DNA from: Synergistaceae bacterium
GTDB lineage: Bacteria > Synergistota > Synergistia > Synergistales > Aminobacteriaceae
Length of the DNA: 64,000 nucleotides
Assembly (NCBI GenBank): GCA_031277095.1
Contig: JAISLU010000071.1
Coordinates: 47,843-111,842, forward strand
Direction: 5' to 3'
How positions within the stretch are numbered: position 1 is the stretch's first letter; the number at the start of each line of letters is the position of its first letter. The translations under genes were made by a program, and so were the position numbers. Positions 47,098 through 55,533 of the stretch are shown in pieces. The notes under the pieces were generated by a model. That model ran no database searches and was not told the DNA's origin. It was given only the letters and a program-made list of their open reading frames with translations.

Positions 47098-47922
47098 TCA
47101 CTCAGGCAAACCCTGCCGGCAGCGAAGGGCAAGAGAGTGCAGACGAAGCCACTCCTCACCCCTCAGGTCTTCCCCGCGGATTTTCAGGTCGAGTTCCGCT
47201 TCGTCGAGAAGCGGGCGCCAATCTCCGATGCCGGCGAAATCTTTAAGGTTGTTGACCAGGGTTTTACGACGCTGGCGAAATCCGGCGTGCAAAAGATCGC
47301 TCCAAAAAGAGGTTTCCATCAAATGCAAGTTCCGTCGAAGCTGAATCTCAACCACGGCGGAGTACACCCTGGGCATAGGGCGAAAGCAGGAAGGCGGCAC
47401 CCGGCGCACCAGGGTCACCTTTCCCATGACCTCCAGCGCCACCCCCAGAGGATACCTCTCTTTTGTGTCGGGCTCCGCGGTCAGGCGGTCCGCCGCCTCT
47501 TTCTGCACCATATACAAGTGGTAATTCAGGCCTCTCGGCGCGAAGGCGAGCAGTTTCCAGATCAAAGGCGTCGTGATATTGTAAGGGATGTTCGCCACGA
47601 CCTTGCTGGGAAAGGGAAAAAGCGCCCCATAATCGATCTTCATCGCGTCGCCCCAGATGACGTGGAGCCGGGGTTCCACGGCCCTCAGTTTCTCCAAAAT
47701 ATCTTTCAAACGGAGGTCCAATTCCACCGTATAGAGGCGGTCGCAGCCCTCCAGAAGCAGTTCTTTCGTCAGCACGCCCATTCCGGGGCCGACCTCCAAC
47801 ACCACCTGCCCCGCCACGTCCGCCCGTTCCGTCATTTCCAAAAGAATGCCGCGGTCGGCAAGGAAGTTCTGTCCCAAACGTTTTCTGGGGCGGAACGCCC
47901 TGCCCGAGTTGTCAAGGTACAC
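47098..47922 (-). CDS. rsmA: 16S rRNA (adenine(1518)-N(6)/adenine(1519)-N(6))-dimethyltransferase
   Basis: RPRKRLGQNFLADRGILLEMTERADVAGQVVLEVGPGMGVLTKELL...VVANIPYNITTPLIWKLL. Confidence 0.95.
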   Translation of the reverse strand: MYLDNSGRAFRPRKRLGQNFLADRGILLEMTERADVAGQVVLEVGPGMGVLTKELLLEGCDRLYTVELDLRLKDILEKLRAVEPRLHVIWGDAMKIDYGALFPFPSKVVANIPYNITTPLIWKLLAFAPRGLNYHLYMVQKEAADRLTAEPDTKERYPLGVALEVMGKVTLVRRVPPSCFRPMPRVYSAVVEIQLRRNLHLMETSFWSDLLHAGFRQRRKTLVNNLKDFAGIGDWRPLLDEAELDLKIRGEDLRGEEWLRLHSLALRCRQGLPE

Positions 47923-48493
47923 TGCCGCTTCGTGCCTCGTTTTTCCTGAGAAAGGCCTTTGTGCCGTTCGTGAGTTCCAACAGGCGCGCCGGCTCTATAG
48001 GAAAAAAAGCGTGATCCGTACCCGCGGCGGACCACACCACAGGGTACTGAAAAAGGTCTTCGTCCAAAAGAGCCTGCATCCGTATGGGATAACCGATGGG
48101 GGGCACGCCTCCGACCTTGAATCCAAAATGTTCGAATACGTAATCCGGCGGCGCCATCTTCACTTTTTTGCCCTTCGCTTCCCTGGCCACCGCCTTGAGG
48201 TCCACTCGGTTCGCGCCGCTCATCAGCACCAGCGTGGGGCGCTCGTCCACCAGAAAGACGAGGCTCTTCAAGATTTCCTCCGCAGGGGCGCCCACCGCTT
48301 CGGTGGCGTCCTCCACAGTGAAAATGGTTTTTTCCGTCATTTTTATTTTCACGTCAGCACACCCGGCGGAGTCCAACGCCGCCCGCACTTTTCCGACCGC
48401 CTCTTGTTCGGATTTTTGCCCAGCTTTTTCTCTCGATCCTTCTCCTGATCCTTCTACCGATTCTTGTTTAAAGACGTTTCGATCGTCGCGCAT
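47912..48493 (-). CDS. YbaK/EbsC family aminoacyl-tRNA deacylase-like protein
   Basis: TVEDATEAVGAPAEEILKSLVFLVDERPTLVLMSGANRVDLKAVAREAKGKKVKMAPPDYV...GGVPPIGYP. Confidence 0.9.
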   Translation of the reverse strand: MRDDRNVFKQESVEGSGEGSREKAGQKSEQEAVGKVRAALDSAGCADVKIKMTEKTIFTVEDATEAVGAPAEEILKSLVFLVDERPTLVLMSGANRVDLKAVAREAKGKKVKMAPPDYVFEHFGFKVGGVPPIGYPIRMQALLDEDLFQYPVVWSAAGTDHAFFPIEPARLLELTNGTKAFLRKNEARSGSVP

Positions 48494-48535
48494 CGCCGTT
48501 ATTCTCCTCTCAGATCGAGTCGGGGCAAAACCCGA

Positions 48536-49477
48536 TCAAACTGCCCCATATTTTCGCGGGTGTCTGGGACCGCCGGACGGTTCGTGGGGTTCCGTGTGAA
48601 GGGTGATCAGGGCGTTTCGGCCCAACAGGTGTTCCAGCTTGTCCTCCAGAACGGTGGCGATGTCGTGGGCCCGTTTCAGCGTCAGATTCCCGTCCAGAAC
48701 GATGTGGGCTTCCACCGCCACGTAAAAACCGATCCGCCGCGTCCTGATTTTGTGGATATCGAAAATCTCGGGGAACTCCAGGGCCAGCTTCTCGATGGAG
48801 TCCAACTGCGACGGGGCCAAAGAGGTGTCCAGAACCTCCTTGACGCTGTTCCCAAAAATCCCGGCGCCCGCTCGAAGAATGAAAACACTGACCACGACGG
48901 CCGCCGCGGAATCGAGAATCGCCCACTGGCCTCCTCCGGCGAGACTTCCGCCGATTCCCAGAAACGATCCCACGGACGACATGGCGTCTGTCCGGTGGTG
49001 CCAGGCGTTGGCCTCCAAAGACGGGCTGTTCAGCCTGCGCCCGGCAGCGAAAGTATACCGGTACAAAAATTCTTTGGACAAAATAGAAACCAGAGCCGCC
49101 CCTAAAGCCACGCTTCCCGGCTTCGGCGGCACGCGCCCCTGGGTGGCATGGAAGATCGTGACGCTCCCCTCAAAAAAAATGCCCAAACCCACCACGAGCA
49201 ATATCAGGCCGCAAAAGGCCGTGACTACCGTTTCGACCCTGCCGTGTCCGTAGGCGTGATCCTCATCCGCCGGTTTGTGGGTGTAACGCAGCCCCAGAAG
49301 GACGGCGAAATCCGTCAGCAGATCCGACAGGGAGTGCGTCGCGTCGGCGACCATCGCGCCGCTGTGTCCCAGAACCCCGGCCGCGTACTTCCCTATCGTC
49401 AGAAGGACGTTGACCCCAAGCCCCACCAGGGTCACCCATACCCCTTCCCGCCTTCGCTGTTCCGGCGAATAGTCCAT
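48536..49477 (-). CDS. Cation diffusion facilitator family transporter
   Basis: From MDYSPEQRRREGVWVTLVGLGVNVLLTIGKYAAGVLGHSGAMVADATHSLSDLLTDFAVLLGLR; ANAWHHRTDAMSS. Confidence 0.93.
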   Translation of the reverse strand: MDYSPEQRRREGVWVTLVGLGVNVLLTIGKYAAGVLGHSGAMVADATHSLSDLLTDFAVLLGLRYTHKPADEDHAYGHGRVETVVTAFCGLILLVVGLGIFFEGSVTIFHATQGRVPPKPGSVALGAALVSILSKEFLYRYTFAAGRRLNSPSLEANAWHHRTDAMSSVGSFLGIGGSLAGGGQWAILDSAAAVVVSVFILRAGAGIFGNSVKEVLDTSLAPSQLDSIEKLALEFPEIFDIHKIRTRRIGFYVAVEAHIVLDGNLTLKRAHDIATVLEDKLEHLLGRNALITLHTEPHEPSGGPRHPRKYGAV

Positions 49478-49487
49478 TATGAAACAC

Positions 49488-50651
49488 TTACTTGCCGAAC
49501 GCGGCCTCGATTTTCTCCAGTCCCTCCTGAATGAGGGCCCTGGTTGTTCCGATGTTGAGGCGGACATGGCCTTTTCCCTCTTTTCCGAAGGTGACGCCGT
49601 CGTTGAGGGCCACACGCGCCTCTTTGCGCATTTTTCCCATCAAGGCCTCCTGAGTGAGACCGTATGCGGAGAAATCGAGCCACATCAGGTAAGTGCTCTC
49701 GGGCAGGTACGCCCCCACCCGGGGCAAACGGGACTCCAAGAAAGACACCACAAACTTCGCGTTGTCTTCGAGATAGACAAGAAGCTCCTCCAGCCACTTT
49801 TCCCCTTCGCGGTACACGACCTCCGCGGCTTTGTAGCCGAACAGGCCGACGCCTACGTGAAATTGATCCAGCAGCGTCCGTATCCGTTTCCGCAGGTCCG
49901 GGTTCTTGACGAGCAGCATGGAGGCCTTGAGACCCGCCACATTGAATGTTTTGCTGGGGGCCGAGACGATGAGGGAGATATCCCGCGCCTCGGGGGAAAC
50001 GTTCAGAATCGGAATGTGCTTATGCCCGGAAAAAATCAGATCGGAGTGGATCTCGTCCGAGACGATGAGCGTGCCGTACCGGGCGCACAGCTTCACGATA
50101 TTTTCCAGCTCCTCTTTCTCCCAGACGCGCCCCACAGGATTGTGGGGGCTGCAAAAAATAAAGGCTTTCGCGCCTTCCCTCAGCTTCGCCTCGAAGTCGT
50201 CGAAGTCTATTTCGTATCTTTCTTTTCCCCGGCGTAAAGGCGAAAGCAGCAATGGACGACCCTGAGATTTCGGAACGCTGAAAAAGGGGGGATACACAGG
50301 CGTATTGATCAGCACCTTGTCCTCCGGGCCCGTCAACGCGGCGATCACAAAGCTGAGGCCGCAGACGACCCCCGGAACGTCCAAGATATCTTCCTTCGTC
50401 AGGCTCAGGCCGTTGCGCTTCAAATGCCAGTCGGTCACGCTTTTATAATAGCCCTCTCCCGCAAAAGTATAACCAAAAGTGGAGTTTACCGACCTTGCCG
50501 CAAGGGCTTTCTCCAGCTCGGGCAAAACGGGGAAATCCATATCCGCCACCCACAGCGGAACCAAATCGGGATTTCCGTAGACCTGCTCCAACGCGTCCCA
50601 CTTGCTGCAATGGGTTCCCTTTCTCGCCAACAATCGATCGAATTCGTACAC
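49488..50651 (-). CDS. MalY/PatB family aminotransferase (C-S beta-lyase type)
   Basis: LPLWVADMDFP-like VPLWVADMDFPVLPELEKAL; FCSPHNPVGRVWEKEEL; SAPSKTFNVAGLKAS. Confidence 0.92.
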   Translation of the reverse strand: MYEFDRLLARKGTHCSKWDALEQVYGNPDLVPLWVADMDFPVLPELEKALAARSVNSTFGYTFAGEGYYKSVTDWHLKRNGLSLTKEDILDVPGVVCGLSFVIAALTGPEDKVLINTPVYPPFFSVPKSQGRPLLLSPLRRGKERYEIDFDDFEAKLREGAKAFIFCSPHNPVGRVWEKEELENIVKLCARYGTLIVSDEIHSDLIFSGHKHIPILNVSPEARDISLIVSAPSKTFNVAGLKASMLLVKNPDLRKRIRTLLDQFHVGVGLFGYKAAEVVYREGEKWLEELLVYLEDNAKFVVSFLESRLPRVGAYLPESTYLMWLDFSAYGLTQEALMGKMRKEARVALNDGVTFGKEGKGHVRLNIGTTRALIQEGLEKIEAAFGK

Positions 50652-51007
50652 AGATGACCATCCTCTTTATTGTTTTACATTTACACATTCACATTCGCAT
50701 ATTTTCTTGCGGAGCGGGGCCTCGTTGTCCGTAAACAGCAAAACTTCCGCGGACTCTCGCTAACATGGACGGAATTTATCTACATTATACCTGATCTCTG
50801 CCCCCGAAATCTCTGGCTGGATATCTGCAACGAAAGGTCCATAAGATACAACAAGGTACAACAAAGGATCAAGCCGTTAAAATTTTTGTAAACGTTCACC
50901 TGCGATCATGATAAAATATAGGGCAACCGTTTGAACCTTGTATATAATATTTAACGGCTCATACGGCCCTGTACGAGCGAACGCCCCGTATGATTTTGCC
51001 CGTATTA

Positions 51008-51033
51008 TATATAATACTTGTATATAATACTTG
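51008..51033. repeat. Perfect 13 bp tandem duplication containing TATAAT
   Basis: tatataatacttg x2 followed by tataataatg, directly upstream of the 51067 gene. Confidence 0.9.
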
Positions 51034-51066
51034 TATAATAATGTAGGAAAGGAGCGGACTTTGGAA

Positions 51067-52062
51067 ATGAACGTGACTTCCATGCTGTCGCAGGGTTATC
51101 TTCAGCCCTCCCAGAAGGTGTTGAACGACATCAAGAAGCAGGGAGAGGCTGCTTCTCTGGCCATGCAGGAACAACAGGTTCTCGCCCAGGAAAGGGCCCT
51201 GAAGGCGAAGTCGGCCGGTTCCAAAGTCTCCACCCTGTATCGTTACTCCATCGGGCCGAACGGACGCCGCTATATCACAGGGGCCGAGGTCACCATCGCG
51301 GGCGACGAACAAGCCATCGATCGTGTACCCGGAGGCGTCAAGCACGAGAACATCGCGCCCCGGGAGTCTGCGGGAAATCCCAGAACCGATTTGAAGGCTG
51401 AAAAGGCGGAAAGAACGGACAATACTCTGCCCTTCCCGGGAGAACTGGAAGACTCGGAGCGGGCGGCCATACAGGAACTCAAACAGATCGAACAGGAGGT
51501 CATCGCTCATGAGGCGGCGCATCAGGCCGCGGGCGGGCGTTTCGCCGGAGCCGTGAGCTACAGCTACACCCAGGGCCCCGACGGCAAGCGCTACATCACA
51601 GGGGGCGAGGTCCCCATCAACGTCCCGCCCAGCAGCGACCCCGAACAAGCGATACGGGACATGGAGCAGGTTCAGCGGGCGGCGTTGGCTCCCGGCAATC
51701 CCTCGGGACAGGACCGGAGCGTCGCGGCTGCCGCGGCGGCTGCGGCTGCCCAAGCCAGGCAGCAATTGTTGGTCTCGAAAGCGAAAGAAGCCTCCTCTTT
51801 CGGTTCCTCGGAGTCCTCTTCCCGCGAGTTCAAAACGGGCGCGGCATCCGTTCAGGCGGGTCTGCGTTTCGAAGACATACGGTCCCAAAATATTCCCCAG
51901 AACGAGTCTAATATTGAATCCCAGAACGATTCCTCCTCTTCGGCCGAACCCATAGACGCCTACTCCCGTCACGCTTCGAAACAGGGTTTTTGGTCTTGGG
52001 GGCGGGGCTTCGAACCGATTGCCGCGAAGGAAGTCAAGCCGCGTTTCGACCTCGCCGCCTGA
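51067..52062 (+). CDS. SprA-related putative metalloprotease (CatX/CJM1_0395-like) with HEAAH motif
   Basis: LKQIEQEVIAHEAAHQAAGGRFAGAVSYSYTQGPDGKRYITGGEVPINVPPSSDPEQAI; upstream paralogous motif YRYSIGPNGRRYITGAEVTIAGDEQAI. Confidence 0.8.
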   Translation: MNVTSMLSQGYLQPSQKVLNDIKKQGEAASLAMQEQQVLAQERALKAKSAGSKVSTLYRYSIGPNGRRYITGAEVTIAGDEQAIDRVPGGVKHENIAPRESAGNPRTDLKAEKAERTDNTLPFPGELEDSERAAIQELKQIEQEVIAHEAAHQAAGGRFAGAVSYSYTQGPDGKRYITGGEVPINVPPSSDPEQAIRDMEQVQRAALAPGNPSGQDRSVAAAAAAAAAQARQQLLVSKAKEASSFGSSESSSREFKTGAASVQAGLRFEDIRSQNIPQNESNIESQNDSSSSAEPIDAYSRHASKQGFWSWGRGFEPIAAKEVKPRFDLAA

Positions 52063-52089
52063 TCGCTCCAGTTTTTCGCGGTAAAGGTC

Positions 52090-52788
52090 ATGGAGGAGTT
52101 TTACGCTCATTGTTACTCTGTTTTGGGCCTTTCCCCCGGAGCCGATCCCGAGGAGGTTCGTTCCGCATACCGCCGCCTGATCAAACGCTATCACCCCGAC
52201 CACGACAAGTCCGCGCACGCCCAAACCACATATTTCGAAGTCCGCGCCGCTTACGAGTCACTGCACAACAGACCCGTCATAGCGATACCCCCTCCCCGCC
52301 GGGATACCCCGCCGCGTCAGAAGGCCCCGCCTCAGAAGGCCGCCCCCTGTTCCAGGAAATCCCCGTTTACCCGCCCGGCGGGGAAAACACCTTTTTCATG
52401 GACTGCGCTGCCGAACGTCCTGTGGAAATCGGTGAACGAGGTCGCCGGGGTGCAAATAATGGTGAGGTCCGCTTTGACGTGCTATATCCTTTGGTCGGTC
52501 ATCGCGCCCATGACGAAAACCCTGGCGTTTTTCGCCATGCCTCTTTCCCTTTGCGGTTCCGCCGTGTTTCGCTATTATTACCCGCGCCCCCCTCAAGACA
52601 AAGGGGTTTATTTTTTTGCGTCCCTTTGTTACGGCGTAGGATTGAGCGCCGTTTTCACGGTGTGGATCTTTTTTCTCGAACTCACCTGGAATTTCCTTCT
52701 CACCAAGTTCGTGTACCATTCTCTCGTCTTTTACACGGCGATATTGCCTTTGTGGATACATCCGCTCATCTGGACGATTTTTCGATGA
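52090..52788 (+). CDS. J-domain protein with C-terminal transmembrane region
   Basis: HCYSVLGLSPGADPEEVRSAYRRLIKRYHPDHDKSAHAQTTYFEVRAAYESL, HPD motif; hydrophobic C-terminus. Confidence 0.85.
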   Translation: MEEFYAHCYSVLGLSPGADPEEVRSAYRRLIKRYHPDHDKSAHAQTTYFEVRAAYESLHNRPVIAIPPPRRDTPPRQKAPPQKAAPCSRKSPFTRPAGKTPFSWTALPNVLWKSVNEVAGVQIMVRSALTCYILWSVIAPMTKTLAFFAMPLSLCGSAVFRYYYPRPPQDKGVYFFASLCYGVGLSAVFTVWIFFLELTWNFLLTKFVYHSLVFYTAILPLWIHPLIWTIFR

Positions 52789-52930
52789 TTTGGCGTCTTC
52801 TATCGATATTTGTTGCTGTTATAATAAATGCTCGATAGGATTTTGGCAAAAAGGCAAAAAAGCAAAAAAGATGGAAATTTCATATTTTGCGGGAATCCAG
52901 TGCCGAATGACGTGAAGAGGGTGAGCAAAC

Positions 52931-53455
52931 GTGACTGTACCGACAAGCAGAGGAGCGGCCGAAAACGCCTCCCAAAAGGAGATCAATGTAGAGTCCTTGG
53001 GGCAAGAACATATCAATCTTGTTTTCGCGCTGGGAAATGAAGATTTTGGAGTGGACGTGAACATCGTGCGGGAAATCGTGAGGGTTCCGCCGTTTATCAC
53101 GCGCGTGCCCAACGCTCCGGATTACATTCGAGGCGTCATCAACTTGCGGGGAACGATCGTTCCGGTGTTCGACATGGAACTCAAAATCGGGATGCTGCCT
53201 ACGTCCTTGACCGAAGAGGCCCGGATTATCGTCCTTTCCGTCAGTGACGTGATGTTCGGAATCATTGTGAACTCCGTGCGGGAGGTTCGGACGATTTACG
53301 ACTCCCAACTGGAACCGGCGAGCAAACTGTCCACTACTATGGACAAACGCTACGTTCTATGGGTAGCCAAGCCGGCCGATGGGCGCCTGATCGTGCTTTT
53401 GGACGTATCGACACTTTTCGATCTGGACCAGATTTTACTCGAGGAAGCCGAATAA
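52931..53455 (+). CDS. cheW: Chemotaxis protein CheW
   Basis: NLVFALGNEDFGVDVNIVREIVRVPPFITRVPNAPDYIRGVINLRGTIVPVFDMELKIG. Confidence 0.93.
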   Translation: MTVPTSRGAAENASQKEINVESLGQEHINLVFALGNEDFGVDVNIVREIVRVPPFITRVPNAPDYIRGVINLRGTIVPVFDMELKIGMLPTSLTEEARIIVLSVSDVMFGIIVNSVREVRTIYDSQLEPASKLSTTMDKRYVLWVAKPADGRLIVLLDVSTLFDLDQILLEEAE

Positions 53456-53470
53456 TGCCCCCGATTCTGG

Positions 53471-53536
53471 GAAAAAGATTATGAAAAGGTTATGAAAAGA
53501 TTGTCAAGAGATTGTCAGAGATTGTTAAAAGATTGC
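53471..53536. repeat. Degenerate ~11 bp tandem array (GAAAAGATTGT), about 6 units
   Basis: gaaaaagattat/gaaaaggttat/gaaaagattgt/caagagattgt/cagagattgtt/aaaagattgct. Confidence 0.85.
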
Positions 53537-53546
53537 TGAAAAAAAA

Positions 53547-54374
53547 TTGTTAAAAATAGACCTCCACCTTCACAGTTCCTGTTCGGACGGCGTTCTCTCC
53601 CCCGGCGATCTCGTCAGGGAACTGCGGGCAAAGAGGGTCTCCATCGCCAGTTTGACGGACCACGATACCCTGGACGGGGTGAAGCTCTTTCTGGCCCGGT
53701 GCCGGAAGGCCTCCATCAAAGGCGTGTCTGGCGTGGAGTTGTCCGCTGCCCACGACGGGGTGCTGCATATATTGGGGTACCGCTTCAACACGGAAAACGA
53801 GGCTTTCATAAGCGCGTTGACGCAAAATCGGAAGGCCCGTGACGCGCGCAACGTTCTCATCTGTGAAAAATTACGGGATTTGGGTTTCGACATCTCCCTG
53901 GAGGAAGTGAAGTCCTGCGCGGGCGCCGACTCCGTGGGGCGGCCCCATATAGCGCGGGTTCTGTGGAGCAAAGGGTACGTCCCGAACCTCAAAGCCGCCT
54001 TCGACAGATACCTGAAACGGGGAGCGGAGGCCTATTTTCCGCGTACTTTGTTGTCGGCGGAGGAATGTATTCGGTTGATTCGCGAGGCCGGAGGTTTGGC
54101 GGTTTTGGCCCATCCCCGGCAGACGACCCCCGATCTCGGCGACCTTCCCCCCCTTCTGTCCCGTTTGAAAAACAGCGGCCTGTGGGGGCTGGAGTGTTGG
54201 TCTTCCGGGAACAGCAACGTGGAAATCTATCGCTGTCTGGAAATCGCCGACTCCTTCTGTTTAGCCCCCACGGCGGGGTCCGATTTTCACGGCAACGGTC
54301 ATTCTTCCTCCTCGGTGGGAGTTACCGTGAGGGAGGATCTTTTGCCCTGGAGCCATCTGTGCGGCGGACTTTAG
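53547..54374 (+). CDS. PHP domain phosphoesterase (TrpH/YciV-like)
   Basis: IDLHLHSSCSDGVLSPGDLVRELRAKRVSIASLTDHDTLDGV; GLAVLAHPRQ; PTAGSDFHGNGHS. Confidence 0.9.
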   Translation: MLKIDLHLHSSCSDGVLSPGDLVRELRAKRVSIASLTDHDTLDGVKLFLARCRKASIKGVSGVELSAAHDGVLHILGYRFNTENEAFISALTQNRKARDARNVLICEKLRDLGFDISLEEVKSCAGADSVGRPHIARVLWSKGYVPNLKAAFDRYLKRGAEAYFPRTLLSAEECIRLIREAGGLAVLAHPRQTTPDLGDLPPLLSRLKNSGLWGLECWSSGNSNVEIYRCLEIADSFCLAPTAGSDFHGNGHSSSSVGVTVREDLLPWSHLCGGL

Positions 54375-54463
54375 AAATTCGCAAACGTTTCGGCCCGGGG
54401 TACGGAGTTCGTCCGCCCATTGCTCGTCATTATAAATATAAAAAATGAGGAGGTGCGTTTCTT

Positions 54464-55531
54464 GTGTCTTCTGTAGATTATTTGACAGATTATTTGACGG
54501 AAGAACCCATAGATTTGAAAAGCGACACGATAACCAAGCCCAGCGCCGAGATGCGCAAAGCGATGAGTCAGGCCGAGGTCGGCGATGACGTCTACGGCGA
54601 GGACCCCACGGTGGTGCGGCTGGAGGAGAAGGGAGCGGAGCTTTTGGGTAAAGAGGCGGCACTTTACGTGACCTCGGGAACCCAGGGCAATCTGGTCTCT
54701 CTTTTGACCCACTGCGGCAGAGGCGACGGGGCTATCGTGGGGAAAGACTCTCACATTCTGAACAACGAGGGCGGAGGATTGTGCGCCCTGGGGGGTATCG
54801 TGGCCATGCAGGTCGAGGACAGGGGAAGCCTTCCCTCCGTCTCCGACCTGAATTACCTTCTGCACCCCAAAGACAACGTTCATTTCGCCCAGGCCAGGCT
54901 GTTGTGCCTGGAAAACACTCACAACCGAGGCGGAGGGTACGCCGCTTCCCCCGAGGAGGTCGCCGAGCTGGTGGGCTGGGCCCACGGGCATGGACTGGCC
55001 GTTCACGTGGACGGGGCGCGCCTTTTCAACGCCGCCGTCGCCCAGAACGTCGAGCCGTCGGCTCTGGTGAAGGACGTGGATTCCGTTCAGATCTGCCTTT
55101 CAAAAGGTCTTGGCGCGCCAATGGGAAGTTTGATCTGCGCTTCGAGAGATTTCGTGGAGCGGGCGCGTTTTTGGCGGAAAAAAGTCGGAGGCGGACTGCG
55201 TCAGGCGGGTATCGTGGCGGCCGCGGGTCTCTACGCTTTGGAACACAACATCGATCGTTTGGCGGAGGACCACGAAAACGCCCGCCGGGTCAAAGATATC
55301 CTGCAAAAAGGCGGTTTGCGCGTCCCCGAGGTCGGCAGGCCGACAAATATGGTGTACTTTGGCACGCCGGACGAGGCGAGGGCGGACAAACTGCTTGCCG
55401 CCTGTCGGAAACGGCGGGTCATCTTCAATAAAACCGCGCCGGATACTTTCCGCCTGGTGATGCACCTGGACGTCGGCCAAGAGCGGGCGGCGGCAGCGGC
55501 GAAAATCATCGTCGAGGAATACCGGGGCTGA
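54464..55531 (+). CDS. ltaE: Low-specificity L-threonine aldolase
   Basis: DLKSDTITKPSAEMRKAMSQAEVGDDVYGEDPTVVRLEEKGAELLGKEAALYVTSGTQGN; SICLSKGLGAPMGS-like region. Confidence 0.9.
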   Translation: MSSVDYLTDYLTEEPIDLKSDTITKPSAEMRKAMSQAEVGDDVYGEDPTVVRLEEKGAELLGKEAALYVTSGTQGNLVSLLTHCGRGDGAIVGKDSHILNNEGGGLCALGGIVAMQVEDRGSLPSVSDLNYLLHPKDNVHFAQARLLCLENTHNRGGGYAASPEEVAELVGWAHGHGLAVHVDGARLFNAAVAQNVEPSALVKDVDSVQICLSKGLGAPMGSLICASRDFVERARFWRKKVGGGLRQAGIVAAAGLYALEHNIDRLAEDHENARRVKDILQKGGLRVPEVGRPTNMVYFGTPDEARADKLLAACRKRRVIFNKTAPDTFRLVMHLDVGQERAAAAAKIIVEEYRG

Positions 55532-55533
55532 CA

